Source: Micrococcaceae bacterium Sec5.1 (lineage in GTDB: Bacteria > Actinomycetota > Actinomycetes > Actinomycetales > Micrococcaceae). From it: a DNA stretch of 64,000 nt. The position numbers were made by a program, and so were the translations under genes. Shown here one piece after another: positions 16,538 to 26,187 of the stretch. Location: positions 2,170,001 to 2,234,000 of the forward strand of contig CP143430.1 of NCBI GenBank assembly GCA_039636795.1, written 5' to 3'. Under the pieces are notes generated by a model, which was not told where the DNA came from, ran no database searches, and worked only from the letters and a program-made list of their open reading frames with translations. Position 1 is the first letter of the stretch. The number at the start of each line of letters is the position of its first letter.

Positions 16538-18355
16538 ATGACTACTATCGACTCGACCCTGCGCACACGTGATGAATCACGGGTGGCAGTGGATGCGAGG
16601 ACCTGGCTTTCATCGTTTAGCGAAGTGCTCAACTCAAAAAGCCTCGCGGGATTGTCAGAACTGTTTGTCGAGGACTCGCACTGGCGGGACATGGGCGCCT
16701 TCACTTGGGATCTGGGTGCAGTTAGCGGGTTTGACGCCATCAAGAAGTTGATGGAGGCCAGTGTTGCCAGCCTTAAGCCCGTTAATCTCGAGCTCGCGGC
16801 GAATCGACCGGCGCCAGTGCCAGTCGTTCGCTCGGGGCGGGAGGTTGTTGAGGCGTATTTCTCATTCACCACCGATACCGGTATAGGTTCTGGGCTTGTT
16901 CGGCTCGTGGAAACCGAGTTTGGCCTCAAGGCATGGGTGCTCCTTACTCGGCTCGAAAGCGTTGCCGGAGCTGAGAAGTATGGCCGGGGGAATCGTCCCA
17001 AAGGTGCGGGGTTCGACCGCACGTCGGGCCTCAGTTGGCACGAGGTGCGCCGAAACCGATCAAGTTACGTCGATTACGATCCTGAGGTTCTTGTCGTCGG
17101 TGGGGGGCACCACGGCCTGTTCTCGGCGGTCAATCTTCAAAAGCTGGGAGTGGACGTCCTGGTCGTCGATCGCCTGCCACGCGTCGGCGATAACTGGCGT
17201 ACGAGGTATGCGTCCTTGGCACTGCACAACAAGACGGATATGTGCCACTTCCCTGGCCTTCCATTCCCCGATTCTTACCCCGAGTACCTGCCGAAGGACT
17301 TGCTTGCCGACTGGTTTGAAATCTATGTCGAGGCGATGCAACTAAATTACTGGAACTCCACAGAGCTTATTGGTGGCGAGTATGACGAGACAGCAGGCCA
17401 TTGGCGTGTGACATTGCGACTTTCGGATGGGTCTGAACGCACAATGAGCCCTCGGCACATCGTTATGGCGACGGGCGGCGTGGGCGGTAGGCCGCGCATC
17501 CCGACACTTCCTGGATTGGACTCCTTCCGGGGTGATATTTTCCACACGGCCAAGTTCCGTTCGGGTGAGGAACACGCCGGTAAACGCGTATTGGTAGTCG
17601 GCGTGGGGACGAGCGGCCATGACACAGCACGCGAACTGCACCTTAATGGCGCCAAAGTCGCAATGCTGCAGCGAAATCCCGTCACAGTTGTGAAGTTGGA
17701 GACCACTGAGTTGGTTTATCCGCCTGCTTACTTCGACGGGACGCCCCTCGAGGAAGCGGACTTCATGAGTATGGCGGGTTTCATCCATCCGTTGCTGAAG
17801 GATGCGTCGCGTCAAATCGGAAAAGTGTGTACAGAGCGTGACCGGGAGTTGCTTGACGCCCTGGAGCGGGCAGGGCTACGGATCGACGAGCCTGAGAACG
17901 GGTTCCTGTGGAAGCTTTACGAGCGCTTCGCCGGCTATTACTTCAATGTTGGCGCCTCTGACCTGATCATTTCCGGGGACATCCGGGTCCACCAGACCCA
18001 GGACGTACAGTCGTTTGTGCCGGAAGGGGTCGCTTTCGCTGATGGGAAGATCGAAGAGTTCGATACCGTCGTCCTGGCCACCGGTTACCTGAATCAACGG
18101 CTCGAGACGGAAACGCTTTTCGGTACAGAAATTGCGAATAAGGTCGGCGACATCGGTGGCTTTGATGAAGTCGGCGAGTTGCGCAACACTTACAAACCGA
18201 CGGCTCAATCAGGGCTCTGGTTCACGTCAAGCGGCTTGGCCTCTGGGCGCCAGCTTTCCCCTCACATGGCCGCAATGATCAAGGGTGCACTCCTGGGATA
18301 TGTACCTGAGAACCGCAACGGATACATCGCTGCCAATGGCGGCACACATGGGTGA
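16538..18355 (+). CDS. Flavin-dependent monooxygenase, paralogue of the 11041 protein
   Basis: A 605-residue protein with the same architecture as the product of 11041. It has an NTF2-like domain (HWRDMGAFTWDLGAVSGFDA), FAD-binding GGGHHG, the FMO fingerprint FRGDIFHTAKF, NADPH-binding GVGTSG and the shared C-terminal block (GDIGGFDEVGELRNTYKPTA). The two proteins look well over half identical throughout, so they arose by duplication. The ATG at 16538 is chosen because GGAGAAG lies just upstream; an in-frame ATG at 16460 would add 26 residues with no counterpart in the paralogue. The gene is followed after 140 bases by the acyl-CoA ligase. Remnants of a third copy of this gene lie at 29995-30192 and 31720-31970. 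Confidence 0.9.
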   Translation: MTTIDSTLRTRDESRVAVDARTWLSSFSEVLNSKSLAGLSELFVEDSHWRDMGAFTWDLGAVSGFDAIKKLMEASVASLKPVNLELAANRPAPVPVVRSGREVVEAYFSFTTDTGIGSGLVRLVETEFGLKAWVLLTRLESVAGAEKYGRGNRPKGAGFDRTSGLSWHEVRRNRSSYVDYDPEVLVVGGGHHGLFSAVNLQKLGVDVLVVDRLPRVGDNWRTRYASLALHNKTDMCHFPGLPFPDSYPEYLPKDLLADWFEIYVEAMQLNYWNSTELIGGEYDETAGHWRVTLRLSDGSERTMSPRHIVMATGGVGGRPRIPTLPGLDSFRGDIFHTAKFRSGEEHAGKRVLVVGVGTSGHDTARELHLNGAKVAMLQRNPVTVVKLETTELVYPPAYFDGTPLEEADFMSMAGFIHPLLKDASRQIGKVCTERDRELLDALERAGLRIDEPENGFLWKLYERFAGYYFNVGASDLIISGDIRVHQTQDVQSFVPEGVAFADGKIEEFDTVVLATGYLNQRLETETLFGTEIANKVGDIGGFDEVGELRNTYKPTAQSGLWFTSSGLASGRQLSPHMAAMIKGALLGYVPENRNGYIAANGGTHG

Positions 18356-18495
18356 GGGGATAGCTGCGGCCAGGTCCGTCGACAAAAACACACCAGGCCC
18401 AGCGGAGGTCCGCATCATGCCCCGTCCAGTTCCATTACGGAGTCGCCGGAAGTGACGTGCGGGTTGAATGCCACAAGATCGAAAGGAATTAATCC

Positions 18496-20070
18496 GTGCA
18501 TCTTCGAGAATTAGTCTCCCTGCCCGCGTTGGCGTGCCAGAGGGCCGAAACCCACGCCGACGAGGTAGCCCTGACCGTTATCGAGGGACGGAAAACACTG
18601 ACGTGGGAAACCCTCTATAGTAGGTCGCGGGCGTGGGCGAGCATGTTGCATCGACTTGGGGTCCGCAAGGGCGATGTAGTGGCCACGATGCTTGCCGCAG
18701 GGGATGAGGCAGCGATCTCGTGGACCGGAACGGCGGAAATCGGAGCCATCGAGGCACCAATCAACCACGCATTCACGGGTGACTGGCTCCTAAGGGCACT
18801 CGAAACGACTAGGCCAAAACTTGCCGTGATTGACAAGAGATTTGCTGAGTCGTGGGAGCCGATCGTGCGCGAACTCGGCCTCCGCGTGCTCACCACGGCC
18901 GATTCTGCTCTCACGGGATTTATGCGCGTCGACGATCTGCTCGCAGACTCGAACAATGAAGCTCCCTCCGTTGACGGCCGTCTGGACGACCCGGCATGCA
19001 TCATTCTTACTTCTGGAACCACTGGCCGCTCCAAGGGAGTTATCGTGCCATGGGGCAGATGCCTCGGCACCGTCAGACTTGGCGAGAATATGGACCCTGA
19101 CGCAACCGGCGTGTATTACAACCCATTTCCCCCCTTCCATTGGTCTGCACGAGGACCGATTTACCGCGCCGCAAATCGCGGTACGGCAATGGTCTCTCGC
19201 GAACGCTTCAGAACATCCACCTGGCTCGATGACATACGGGACTTTGGATGTACTGACACTCTGGTGATCGGCGCGATGGTGAGCTTTCTCATGAATTCAC
19301 CGGAGCGGGAAGACGACGCCGACAATCCGCTTCGCGTATGCACCGGCGGGCCGCTGGCAGTGAATATTGAGAACTTCGCCGCAAGATTTGGGATTGATCG
19401 GGTAGTAGCCACCTACGGAATGTCGGAAATTGTCAATGTCTTTATGACCCCGCCTGGCGAGACCGTCACCGTCCGCACCCACCAATCGGTGGGCAAGGAA
19501 AGCGGATTCCCCGTCAGGATTGTCAAGGACGGTGGAGCGATCAGTGACATCGGTGAGGTCGGCGAACTGCAAGTGGGTGGTGATCGATCTTCCCTGAATC
19601 TTGGATACATCAACAATCCAGAAGCCACGCAGGATGCGTGGACTCCTGACGGATGGTTTAAGACGGGGGATCTCTTTCGCCGCGACGAAGACGGCTACTA
19701 CTACTTCGTGGATCGGCTCAAAGACTCCCTGCGTCGGCGCGGTGAGAACATCTCTTCGGCCGAAGTGGAGGCAGTCGCCCTTCAACACCCTCTGATTCAG
19801 AGTTGCGCTGTCATCGCGGTGCCTTCGGAATTCTCCGAAGATGAGGTGATGATCTTCGCCGTGCCGGAGGATGAGTCCGATCTCGCCCCTGAGGAACTGC
19901 TGGACTTCATGCGCAATAAAATCCCAGGGTTCGCCTTGCCTCGTTTCGTAGAGTTCGTTACGGAACTCCCGCACACCCCGACGATGAAGATCCAAAAGGT
20001 AGAGCTACGGGATCGCGGGCGGGGACCAGCAACGTGGGATGGATTGCAGAAGGCGTTTGTCGGCGGCTAG
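18496..20070 (+). CDS. Acyl-CoA synthetase (AMP-forming, ANL superfamily)
   Basis: A 524-residue adenylate-forming ligase. The phosphate-binding loop ILTSGTTGRSKGVIV, the TYGMSE motif, the ADP-ribose-binding GWFKTGDLFRRDEDGYYYFV, the hinge DRLKDSLRRRGENIS and a C-terminal catalytic Lys in PTMKIQKVEL are all present, so the enzyme looks complete. It should activate a carboxylic acid to its CoA thioester using ATP. Given its neighbours, the substrate may be the acid released by the esterase. The start is the GTG at 18496 with GAAAGGA upstream. The start is not overlapped by the monooxygenase gene, so it may have its own leader. A decayed paralogue is at 7400-8085. Confidence 0.92.
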   Translation: MHLRELVSLPALACQRAETHADEVALTVIEGRKTLTWETLYSRSRAWASMLHRLGVRKGDVVATMLAAGDEAAISWTGTAEIGAIEAPINHAFTGDWLLRALETTRPKLAVIDKRFAESWEPIVRELGLRVLTTADSALTGFMRVDDLLADSNNEAPSVDGRLDDPACIILTSGTTGRSKGVIVPWGRCLGTVRLGENMDPDATGVYYNPFPPFHWSARGPIYRAANRGTAMVSRERFRTSTWLDDIRDFGCTDTLVIGAMVSFLMNSPEREDDADNPLRVCTGGPLAVNIENFAARFGIDRVVATYGMSEIVNVFMTPPGETVTVRTHQSVGKESGFPVRIVKDGGAISDIGEVGELQVGGDRSSLNLGYINNPEATQDAWTPDGWFKTGDLFRRDEDGYYYFVDRLKDSLRRRGENISSAEVEAVALQHPLIQSCAVIAVPSEFSEDEVMIFAVPEDESDLAPEELLDFMRNKIPGFALPRFVEFVTELPHTPTMKIQKVELRDRGRGPATWDGLQKAFVGG

Positions 20071-20175
20071 CCCTGGGTTTTCATGGGGGTGAAGCCAGGC
20101 GGGGTGTTTAAGCGACCAAAGATGATTCTGAGGCCAGTTTAGCGGTCGGCTCTTCTATGAAGCTTCTATATCTCG

Positions 20176-21239
20176 TCAACCCCCAATTTCGCTGCTGGCG
20201 GCCGTGTTGAGGTGGCGGAAGAGGTGTCGGGCGAGGTAGCGCTTGATGGAGCGGCGGATCTCTCGGTCGGTCTTGCCTTCTGCGCGGCGCCTGTCGGCGT
20301 AAGCGCGGGTTTGGGGGTGGTGGACCATCCTGACCATGGCGATGACGTTCAGTGCGCGGTTGAGGCGCCTGTCGCCGCCGCGGTTGAGCCGGTGCCGAGT
20401 GGTGTTACCAGAGGAAGCCGGGACGGGGTTCACTCCGGCGAGAGCGGCGAACGCGGCCTCGTCCCTGACTCGTCCGGGATGGGACCAGGCGACCAGGACG
20501 GTGGCTGCGGTGACCGGCCCGATCCCGGTCTCTTCGATCAGGGCCGCAGCGGGGCTGGCCTCGACGAGCTCGCCCGTCCGGTTCGTGTTGTCCGTGATCT
20601 CGGCGTCAAGGGCGAGGATCCTCTTGGCCAGCCGGACGTGCGGGCGGTCGCGGCGGCTAGGTCCTCCTCCCGCGGGCGCCAGCGGGAGATCTCCCCGATC
20701 TTCCTGGCGCCGAGGGGATGCCGTGCGTCGATGCCGAGGTCGGCGATGCGCACGAGGGCGGTCAGGGCGTTCACGGCCTTGGTCCGTTCCTGGGTGAGCT
20801 CATCCCGGGCGGTGAGGAGGATCTGGGCTGCCGCCCGGATCACTTCATCCATCCGCGGGGTGCGCAGCGGCTCATCCTCGAGGGGCAGCACGGCTGCGGC
20901 GATGCGCCGGGCATCGATCGGGTCGGACTTGCCGATGCCGCGGCGCCCTGCCCTGCCCATCCGGGCTGCTTCGACCGCCCGGTAGCCGGCAAGTCCGGTC
21001 TGGCGGGCGAGCTGAGCTCCGCAGCTGCCGATGCCCTCGATGACCCACAGGGCGCCGAGGTCTCCGCCAGTGCGGCGTGCCGCCCAGGCGAGCGCGCGGG
21101 TCCTGCCGGTATGGGTGTTGGGGAAGGCCTCGGTTCCCAGGTGCTCGCCGTTGGAGGTCAGCACCGCGTAGGTGTGGGTCCTGGCGTGGGTGTCCACGCC
21201 GATGACGAATGAATGCGTGTGGGCGACAGTGGTGCTCAT
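20176..21239 (-). pseudogene. IS110-family transposase with frameshift
   Basis: The N-terminal DEDD domain reads from about 21239 (SFVIGVDTHARTHTYAVL, ALWVIEGIGSCGAQLA, GKSDPIDARRIAAAVLP) through ARDELTQERTKAVNALTALVR. Around 20640 the frame shifts. The Tnp_20 C-terminal domain, with GNTTRHRLNRGGDRRLNRAL, the family-typical ending MVRMVHHPQTRAYADRRR and GKTDREIRRSIKRYLARHLF, continues in another frame to the stop at 20176. One indel separates the halves, so the element is probably dead unless the indel is a sequencing error. It lies directly downstream of the acyl-CoA ligase. Confidence 0.85.
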
Positions 21240-21559
21240 GCGATCACGGTTCCTTTCCATGCGACAGCGTTCCCGGTCGCTGCGGACCGGCGCCGTGCCC
21301 GGGAGAGGTCACTTCGAGGCAGAACTGTGATGGGCCACGATCCCTGGGGGTCGGGCAGGCTTCTTATCAGGCCACGGAGGTGGGCCGGGCTGGCGCCGGC
21401 CGCCCACCACGGTCGGACAGTTCATAGGCAAGGCACCCAAGGGGGCCAGTTCTGTCATGAGCCACAACCGCGGCGAGGCGACCAATACAAACCTGTCAGC
21501 CGGTCCCGGACCAGCCATGTAAAGACTCACAGTCTGTCAAGCCGCGTTCGTCGCATCTA

Positions 21560-22430
21560 CCGTGCCGCGCTGAGCGTGCGGTAGATGCGACGGGCCAGAT
21601 AGCGTTTGTTACCACGACGAATTTCCGACACATCGCTTTTCCACGTACTGGCGGTTTCGCCGCCACGAGTCATCCTGACGATGGCGACCATGCGGCGAGG
21701 CACTTTGCAGCGCTGTTGGCCCTGAACCCCCTCACGTCCAGTAACGGCGAGACCTCGCTGACCTTCACCAGATCGGCCAGCTGGTTCTCGTCGGCCGTGA
21801 GTTGCTCACCGAGCGCTAGTACATGTTTGGCCAGCCGCGGGGTCTCGACACGGGCGATGGGGAGGGAAAGCTCTTCCTCCCGGGAACGCCACTTTGAGAC
21901 TTCCGTGATCTGGGCGTCTGAGCTTCTGGCGGGGGTCAATGCCCAAGTCGTTGCCAGGCACCAGTGCTTTGAGCGCGTACCGACCGTGTCCGGTCCTTTG
22001 CTCATGGATCCCCGCGCCGTGACAAGGATCGGCACGCCCTGGCGGACTCCGTCATAAGGCATGGGTCGGCCCAGCTTGTCCACGGACAGGGGCGCCACGG
22101 CCAAGGCGATCCGGTGGGCGAACAAGGCATCGGACTTGCCCACGCCACGGCCCTTCTTGGCATCTGTGCGCGGCGCCTCGGCGACTGGGAATCCGCGGGT
22201 CGCCCCTGCCTCAGCGTTGGGGCGGCGTGCAGCACTTGATGGCCCGGTTGATTCCGGCTGGCGGCGGTGGGGAATGACTGCGTATCCAGTAGTGCGCGGT
22301 TGGTCGCGTCGAGGATGGCATAGACAGGGTTTCGGGTGTGCGTGTCGACATACATGACCAATGGATGTGCGTGCGCGACGATAGATCATTCGTACCTTCC
22401 TCTTCACGGATGTCGTCATGGCCGTCAACG
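21560..22430 (-). pseudogene. Heavily decayed IS110-family transposase
   Basis: A second IS110 copy in the same orientation as its neighbour. Pieces in two frames are recognisable: MVMYVDTHTRNPVYAILD near the N-terminus (22361), GVGKSDALFAHRIALAVAPL in the middle, WRSREEELSLPIARVETPRLAKHVLALGEQLTADE, and the C-terminal RGNKRYLARRIYR near 21600. Many substitutions and frameshifts make it clearly non-functional. It cuts off the crotonase fragment to its right. Confidence 0.75.
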
Positions 22431-22594
22431 GCCGGCACCAGTCCGGGTAGAGGTCACCAAAAGGACATCACTGTGATGGGCACACCCCGCAAGGGGTGGG
22501 CAATGTTCTGATCAAGCTAACGAGGTGGGCCGGACGCGCGCCGACCGGACCGCCCCGACGGAGGGACAAGTCGACGAATGACGCCTGGGGTCAG

Positions 22595-22847
22595 TGGCAA
22601 TATGGGTCACGTCCACGGGAGTGGAACCGCCGATATCTATCTTGCCAGCCAGGACCGTGCGGTCCATGCCCGCACAAAAGTTGGATCCCTCTGTTGCGAG
22701 TACCCCGACATGGAGGCCCCGATCTTCATCGAGTCTTACGTGTGCCGCGAGGAGCTCGTCGACGAGTTCGCGATTGATTGTGTCGCGTTGGCCTGGGCGA
22801 TTCATCGTCATCACGAGAACAAGGTCGATGACCGCGGTGTTCAGCAT
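22595..22847 (-). pseudogene. Enoyl-CoA hydratase, N-terminal fragment
   Basis: About 84 residues of a crotonase from the start at 22847: VIDLVLVMTMNRPGQRDTIN, ELLAAHVRLDEDRGLHVGVL and GSNFCAGMDRTVLAGK, matching the first third of the proteins at 3445 and 4245. Homology ends near 22595 and the remaining two thirds, including both catalytic Glu positions, are gone. IS110 debris follows. It is divergent from the acyl-CoA dehydrogenase at 22924, the same divergent crotonase/dehydrogenase arrangement as at 4245-6299. Confidence 0.75.
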
Positions 22848-22880
22848 CCCATGCTTACTCCTCGAAAACCGGGTAGTATT

Positions 22881-22901
22881 ACGAGACGATGTAAGTCCAT
22901 A
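22881..22901. promoter_or_regulatory. Weak candidate operator (site G)
   Basis: ACGAGACG-ATGTA-AGTCCATA keeps GACG, the five-base spacer and five of eight right-arm positions. It lies between the crotonase fragment and the acyl-CoA dehydrogenase. On its own it would not be convincing; it is listed because the position fits the pattern of the other sites. Confidence 0.25.
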
Positions 22902-22923
22902 AATAGCTTCGATGGGATGTTCA

Positions 22924-24087
22924 ATGTCTGCGATTTTTCGATCAATCTACTCCCAGGATCATGAGGACTTCAGGGAGGTAGTCCAAGCGTTCGTCGCCAA
23001 GACGGTGGATCCAAACGCCGAGGCGTGGGAATCGGCTGGAATCATAGACAGGAGCTTCTGGCTGGACGCCGGGCGAGCGGGAATTCTCGGAATGTCGGTG
23101 CCTGAAGAGTTCGGCGGCGGCGGCGTAGACGACCCACGCTTCGCCATGATCGTTCAGGAAGAGCTCGCAAAATGTGGACACGCTTCAGTCGCTGTTGCGG
23201 TCTCCATGCAGAACGAGGTGGTGCTGCCTTATCTGCTGGAACTGGGGACCCAGGAGCAGCATGCAAAGTGGCTTCCTGGTGTCTGTGCCGGTGAAGTAGT
23301 ACTTGGAGTGGCGATAACTGAGCCAGGAACCGGTTCTGACATGTCCGCGATCAAGAGTTCCTACCGACGCAATGGCGAAGATTTCGTGCTCAATGGTTCG
23401 AAGACCTTTGTTTCCAACGGTATCCACGCCGATTTACTGGTCGTCGCCGCTCGACGTGCGGACGGTACATCGGACCGTGAGTTCAGTTTGCTGGTCGTGG
23501 AGAGGGGTATGGAAGGATTCGAACGCGGTCGAAACTTGGACAAGGTTGGTCTCCACGCCCAGGACACCGCTGAGCTCAGTTTCACTGATGTCCGGGTTCC
23601 GTTTGGAAACCTCCTTGGCACGGAGGGACAGGGATTTCGTCACCTTCGTCGCTTCCTCGTCAATGAACGCCTGGCAACTGCGCTCGGTGCTGTGAATCAC
23701 GCCGAACAATATCTGGAATGGACACTTGAGTATTGCAAGCAGCGCCACGCTTTCGGTGCACCGCTTGCGGCTCTGCAAAACACACGGTTCGTGCTCAGTG
23801 AATTGTCGACGGAAGTTTCGATCGCGCGGGTCTTCGTTGACAATTGCGTAGAGCTGAGTCTCTCGGGGCGTTTGACCGAGGCCCGCGCCGCCATGGCGAA
23901 GTGGTGGTGCACGGAGTTGCGGAACAAGGTGGCCGACAGAGGTGTGCAGTTGCATGGCGGCTACGGTTACATGCTTGAGTATCCGATTGGGCGAGGGTTC
24001 ATCGACTCCCGCGTCGAGACCATCTACGCGGGAACCACAGAGATCATGAAGGAGGTTGTGGCTCGCGACCTGATTGGACGACTGTGA
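22924..24087 (+). CDS. Acyl-CoA dehydrogenase
   Basis: A 387-residue acyl-CoA dehydrogenase with a complete set of family motifs: LGMSVPEEFGGGGV, the FAD-binding GVAITEPGTGSDMS, LNGSKTFVSNG, and the C-terminal QLHGGYGYMLEYPIGRGFID and VETIYAGTTEIMKEVVARDL. As in long-chain and isovaleryl-type enzymes, the IYxGT site carries Ala instead of Glu. The Glu in VNERLATALG (about residue 248) is the probable catalytic base. The ATG at 22924 is favoured because GGGA precedes it; ATG 22912 would add four residues. The downstream CaiB-type gene overlaps its stop (GTGA at 24084-24087), so the two were once one operon. It is probably an ETF-linked enzyme for branched or long acyl-CoA. Confidence 0.9.
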   Translation: MSAIFRSIYSQDHEDFREVVQAFVAKTVDPNAEAWESAGIIDRSFWLDAGRAGILGMSVPEEFGGGGVDDPRFAMIVQEELAKCGHASVAVAVSMQNEVVLPYLLELGTQEQHAKWLPGVCAGEVVLGVAITEPGTGSDMSAIKSSYRRNGEDFVLNGSKTFVSNGIHADLLVVAARRADGTSDREFSLLVVERGMEGFERGRNLDKVGLHAQDTAELSFTDVRVPFGNLLGTEGQGFRHLRRFLVNERLATALGAVNHAEQYLEWTLEYCKQRHAFGAPLAALQNTRFVLSELSTEVSIARVFVDNCVELSLSGRLTEARAAMAKWWCTELRNKVADRGVQLHGGYGYMLEYPIGRGFIDSRVETIYAGTTEIMKEVVARDLIGRL

Positions 24088-24425
24088 AAGGCACATGGAG
24101 TGGCCCTCTGGCGGGCCTACAGGTGCTTGAACTTGCTAGCATGGGCCCGGTCCTCACGCCGCAATGATATTGGCGGATGTGGGAGCTGAAGTAATAGGGA
24201 TTAGGCCGGCAACGGATACAGACGACGCTCCAAGAGACCCAGCGCTTGGCGGCAGGAGGGTGACCAGTGCCAACCTCAAGGATGCAGAGGACGTCCGAGC
24301 GGTTCGTGAGCTTGCACGTCACGCGGACGTGCTGCTCGAGGGTTTCGACCGGAGATGCCGAGCGGCTGGGTATCGACCCTGCCGAATTGACTGATTTACG
24401 CCCGGATGCGCGTCGGGCCCTAGCG
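24084..24425 (+). pseudogene. CaiB/BaiF (AMACR-like) N-terminal fragment with two frameshifts
   Basis: From the GTG at 24084, overlapping the dehydrogenase stop, the frame reads SGPLAGLQVLELASMGP. A one-base deletion in the GPGPHAAM segment then shifts the frame to MILADVGAEVIGIRPAT, ALGGRRVTSANLKDAEDVRAV and LARHADVLLEGF. A second deletion near 24350 gives GDAERLGIDPAELTDLRPDAR. These are the N-terminal motifs of class III CoA-transferases and alpha-methylacyl-CoA racemases. Everything after about 24425, including the catalytic residues, is missing; the unrecognised gene on the opposite strand starts there. Confidence 0.8.
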
Positions 24426-24463
24426 TTCCTTGGTGGTCAGAACTTTGATGTTTGTGTTGAGTT

Positions 24464-26092
24464 TTAGGCAGCGTTTTTCATTCGGGCGTCCTCGATGTAG
24501 TTGTTGAGGTGGTGGTCGATGGTTGCCAGGGCCTGGCGCAGTGGTGGCGGGGCCGGGGCTTCGTCGGCGGCCAGGAGGGGGCGCAGGAGTCGGTTGTGGA
24601 CCTTGGTGTAGAACAGGGCGACACGCAGCCCGTCGGCGGTCATGCTGTAGGTGTTGCTGTGCGGCCGGCGTTTGATGAGTCCGTTGCGGTGCAGGCGCCC
24701 GAGGTCGTAGCTCATTTGATTGGCGCTGTATCCGGTGCCCAGCAGATGGTTCACCCGGGCACGAAGGCTCCGGTGGGTGAATCCGAGGGCGGTGAGGTTG
24801 ACGCACAAAGCGCCGAGCAGGGCCATGACCCGGGGGTCACCGAACCGCAAGGCCGGAGCCCTCTTCCCGTCCGCGGCAAGCGTGGGGAGCGCGACCCGCT
24901 CAAAGGCTGGGCTCGCAAGGACACAACCCTGCCCGACACGTTCAGTATCGAGCAGCCTGCTGTTGATGTCACGGGCTTTGGTCTGCAGTTCACCGAGATG
25001 TTCCAGTCGGCGGTGGCAGCGTAGGTCATCGGGCGAGTTCACGACGGTTTCGATGCGGAGGGCACGGCCGTCCTTGAGGTATTGCTTGACGCGGGAGTGT
25101 TTGTAGAACGCGTTGACGGTGACATCGGTATCCCGGGTGACGATTTTTGTCTTGCAGAGTCCGGGGTCGGTCGGGTGCCCGCGTCGGCTGTGGGGCGCAT
25201 GCCCGGTGAAGATCAGTTCGACGCTGTCGGGCCGGCCGATATCGAGATTGTCCGCCACGAGAGCCTCGAAGAAGGCCCGGGCGCGGCGGGGCGCGTCAAA
25301 GACCAGGGTGCGGGAGATCTCGACTTGGCGCACGGACAGCTCCCACCAGTACCCGGCGTCCGCATCGTGATCGGTCAGCGGCAACGGGAGCACCGCGAGC
25401 CAGCGTTGGAAGAAGACTTCGATGAGGCCCGGGCCGAGACGGTCACAGATCTCCTGCAGTGCCGTTGGATCCTGGCAGCTGGCGAACCCGTTGGAGAGCG
25501 CCGTGAATTCGATCCCGGCCTGCACGGCCTGGCGTTTGGCCCATTCATGCCCGTTGATCCAGACCTTGACCGGATACGGGAAGTACGCGCAGATCTTGAT
25601 GAACGCCGGACCGAAATCTGTATCCCAGAGATAAAAGTAGAAGCACGTCACCCGCCGGTCTGCCTTACGGAAGCCAAAGCACGGGATTCCGTTCGTGCCT
25701 TGGCGCTGGGTGGAGGCAAAGACATTCTGGTACTCCTGGGCCACCCCGATCGCGACGACCCCGGAGCGGCCAAGCCTTTCCTGCGCGAGCATATAGCGGC
25801 GCATCACATCGATCTTCCGGTCCTCTTTGGCGAACCGGATCAACGGGATGTGATTCGCCTCGGCGAAGGAAGTCACCGAGCGGCGAAAGGCTGTCCCGAT
25901 CTTTTCAAGGATCGCCGGAGAAGGGATCCGATAGCCCAGATGCCTGGTCATGAAAGAGACGACCTGGCCGCTGACCTGCAGGCTAGGGACGTAGCCGTTG
26001 AGATAAATGCGGTCCAGGCACTGAATATCCAGAGCCACGTGGCCTTCGAGAACCTCATTGACATTCACCACCACAATCACCACATTCCTCAA
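24464..26092 (-). CDS. Unrecognised 542-aa protein with C-terminal winged-helix-like region
   Basis: I cannot assign a function. The intact 542-residue protein has a conserved-looking N-terminal block (NVNEVLEGHVALDIQCLDRI, YLNGYVPSLQVSGQVVSF). An aromatic-rich middle follows (FYFYLWDTDFGPAFIKICAY, FPYPVKVWINGHEWAKRQ). The C-terminal segment resembles a winged helix (GYSANQMSYDLGRLHRNGLI, then KRRPHSNTYSMTADGLRVAL). No signal peptide or membrane segment is seen. It lies in IS debris, directly replaces the 3' part of a CaiB gene, and is flanked on its 5' side by an intact IS1182. My impression, not checked, is that similar proteins recur in many bacteria as hypothetical proteins, which would fit a gene that moves. 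The ATG at 26092 gives the longest form; GTG codons a few residues in are alternative starts. Confidence 0.75.
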   Translation of the reverse strand: MRNVVIVVVNVNEVLEGHVALDIQCLDRIYLNGYVPSLQVSGQVVSFMTRHLGYRIPSPAILEKIGTAFRRSVTSFAEANHIPLIRFAKEDRKIDVMRRYMLAQERLGRSGVVAIGVAQEYQNVFASTQRQGTNGIPCFGFRKADRRVTCFYFYLWDTDFGPAFIKICAYFPYPVKVWINGHEWAKRQAVQAGIEFTALSNGFASCQDPTALQEICDRLGPGLIEVFFQRWLAVLPLPLTDHDADAGYWWELSVRQVEISRTLVFDAPRRARAFFEALVADNLDIGRPDSVELIFTGHAPHSRRGHPTDPGLCKTKIVTRDTDVTVNAFYKHSRVKQYLKDGRALRIETVVNSPDDLRCHRRLEHLGELQTKARDINSRLLDTERVGQGCVLASPAFERVALPTLAADGKRAPALRFGDPRVMALLGALCVNLTALGFTHRSLRARVNHLLGTGYSANQMSYDLGRLHRNGLIKRRPHSNTYSMTADGLRVALFYTKVHNRLLRPLLAADEAPAPPPLRQALATIDHHLNNYIEDARMKNAA

Positions 26093-26187
26093 TCACCCCC
26101 GACACCACCAGAATGCACCGCGACGGACCGGGCGTCATCAGCGGCAGCCAACCGCCCACCTCGGCGGTCAGAGGCGAAGCCTCACTG

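Noticed and set aside
20212..20985. 257-codon plus-strand open frame
   Set aside because: It lies antisense to the IS110 transposase, whose motifs are clear on the minus strand.
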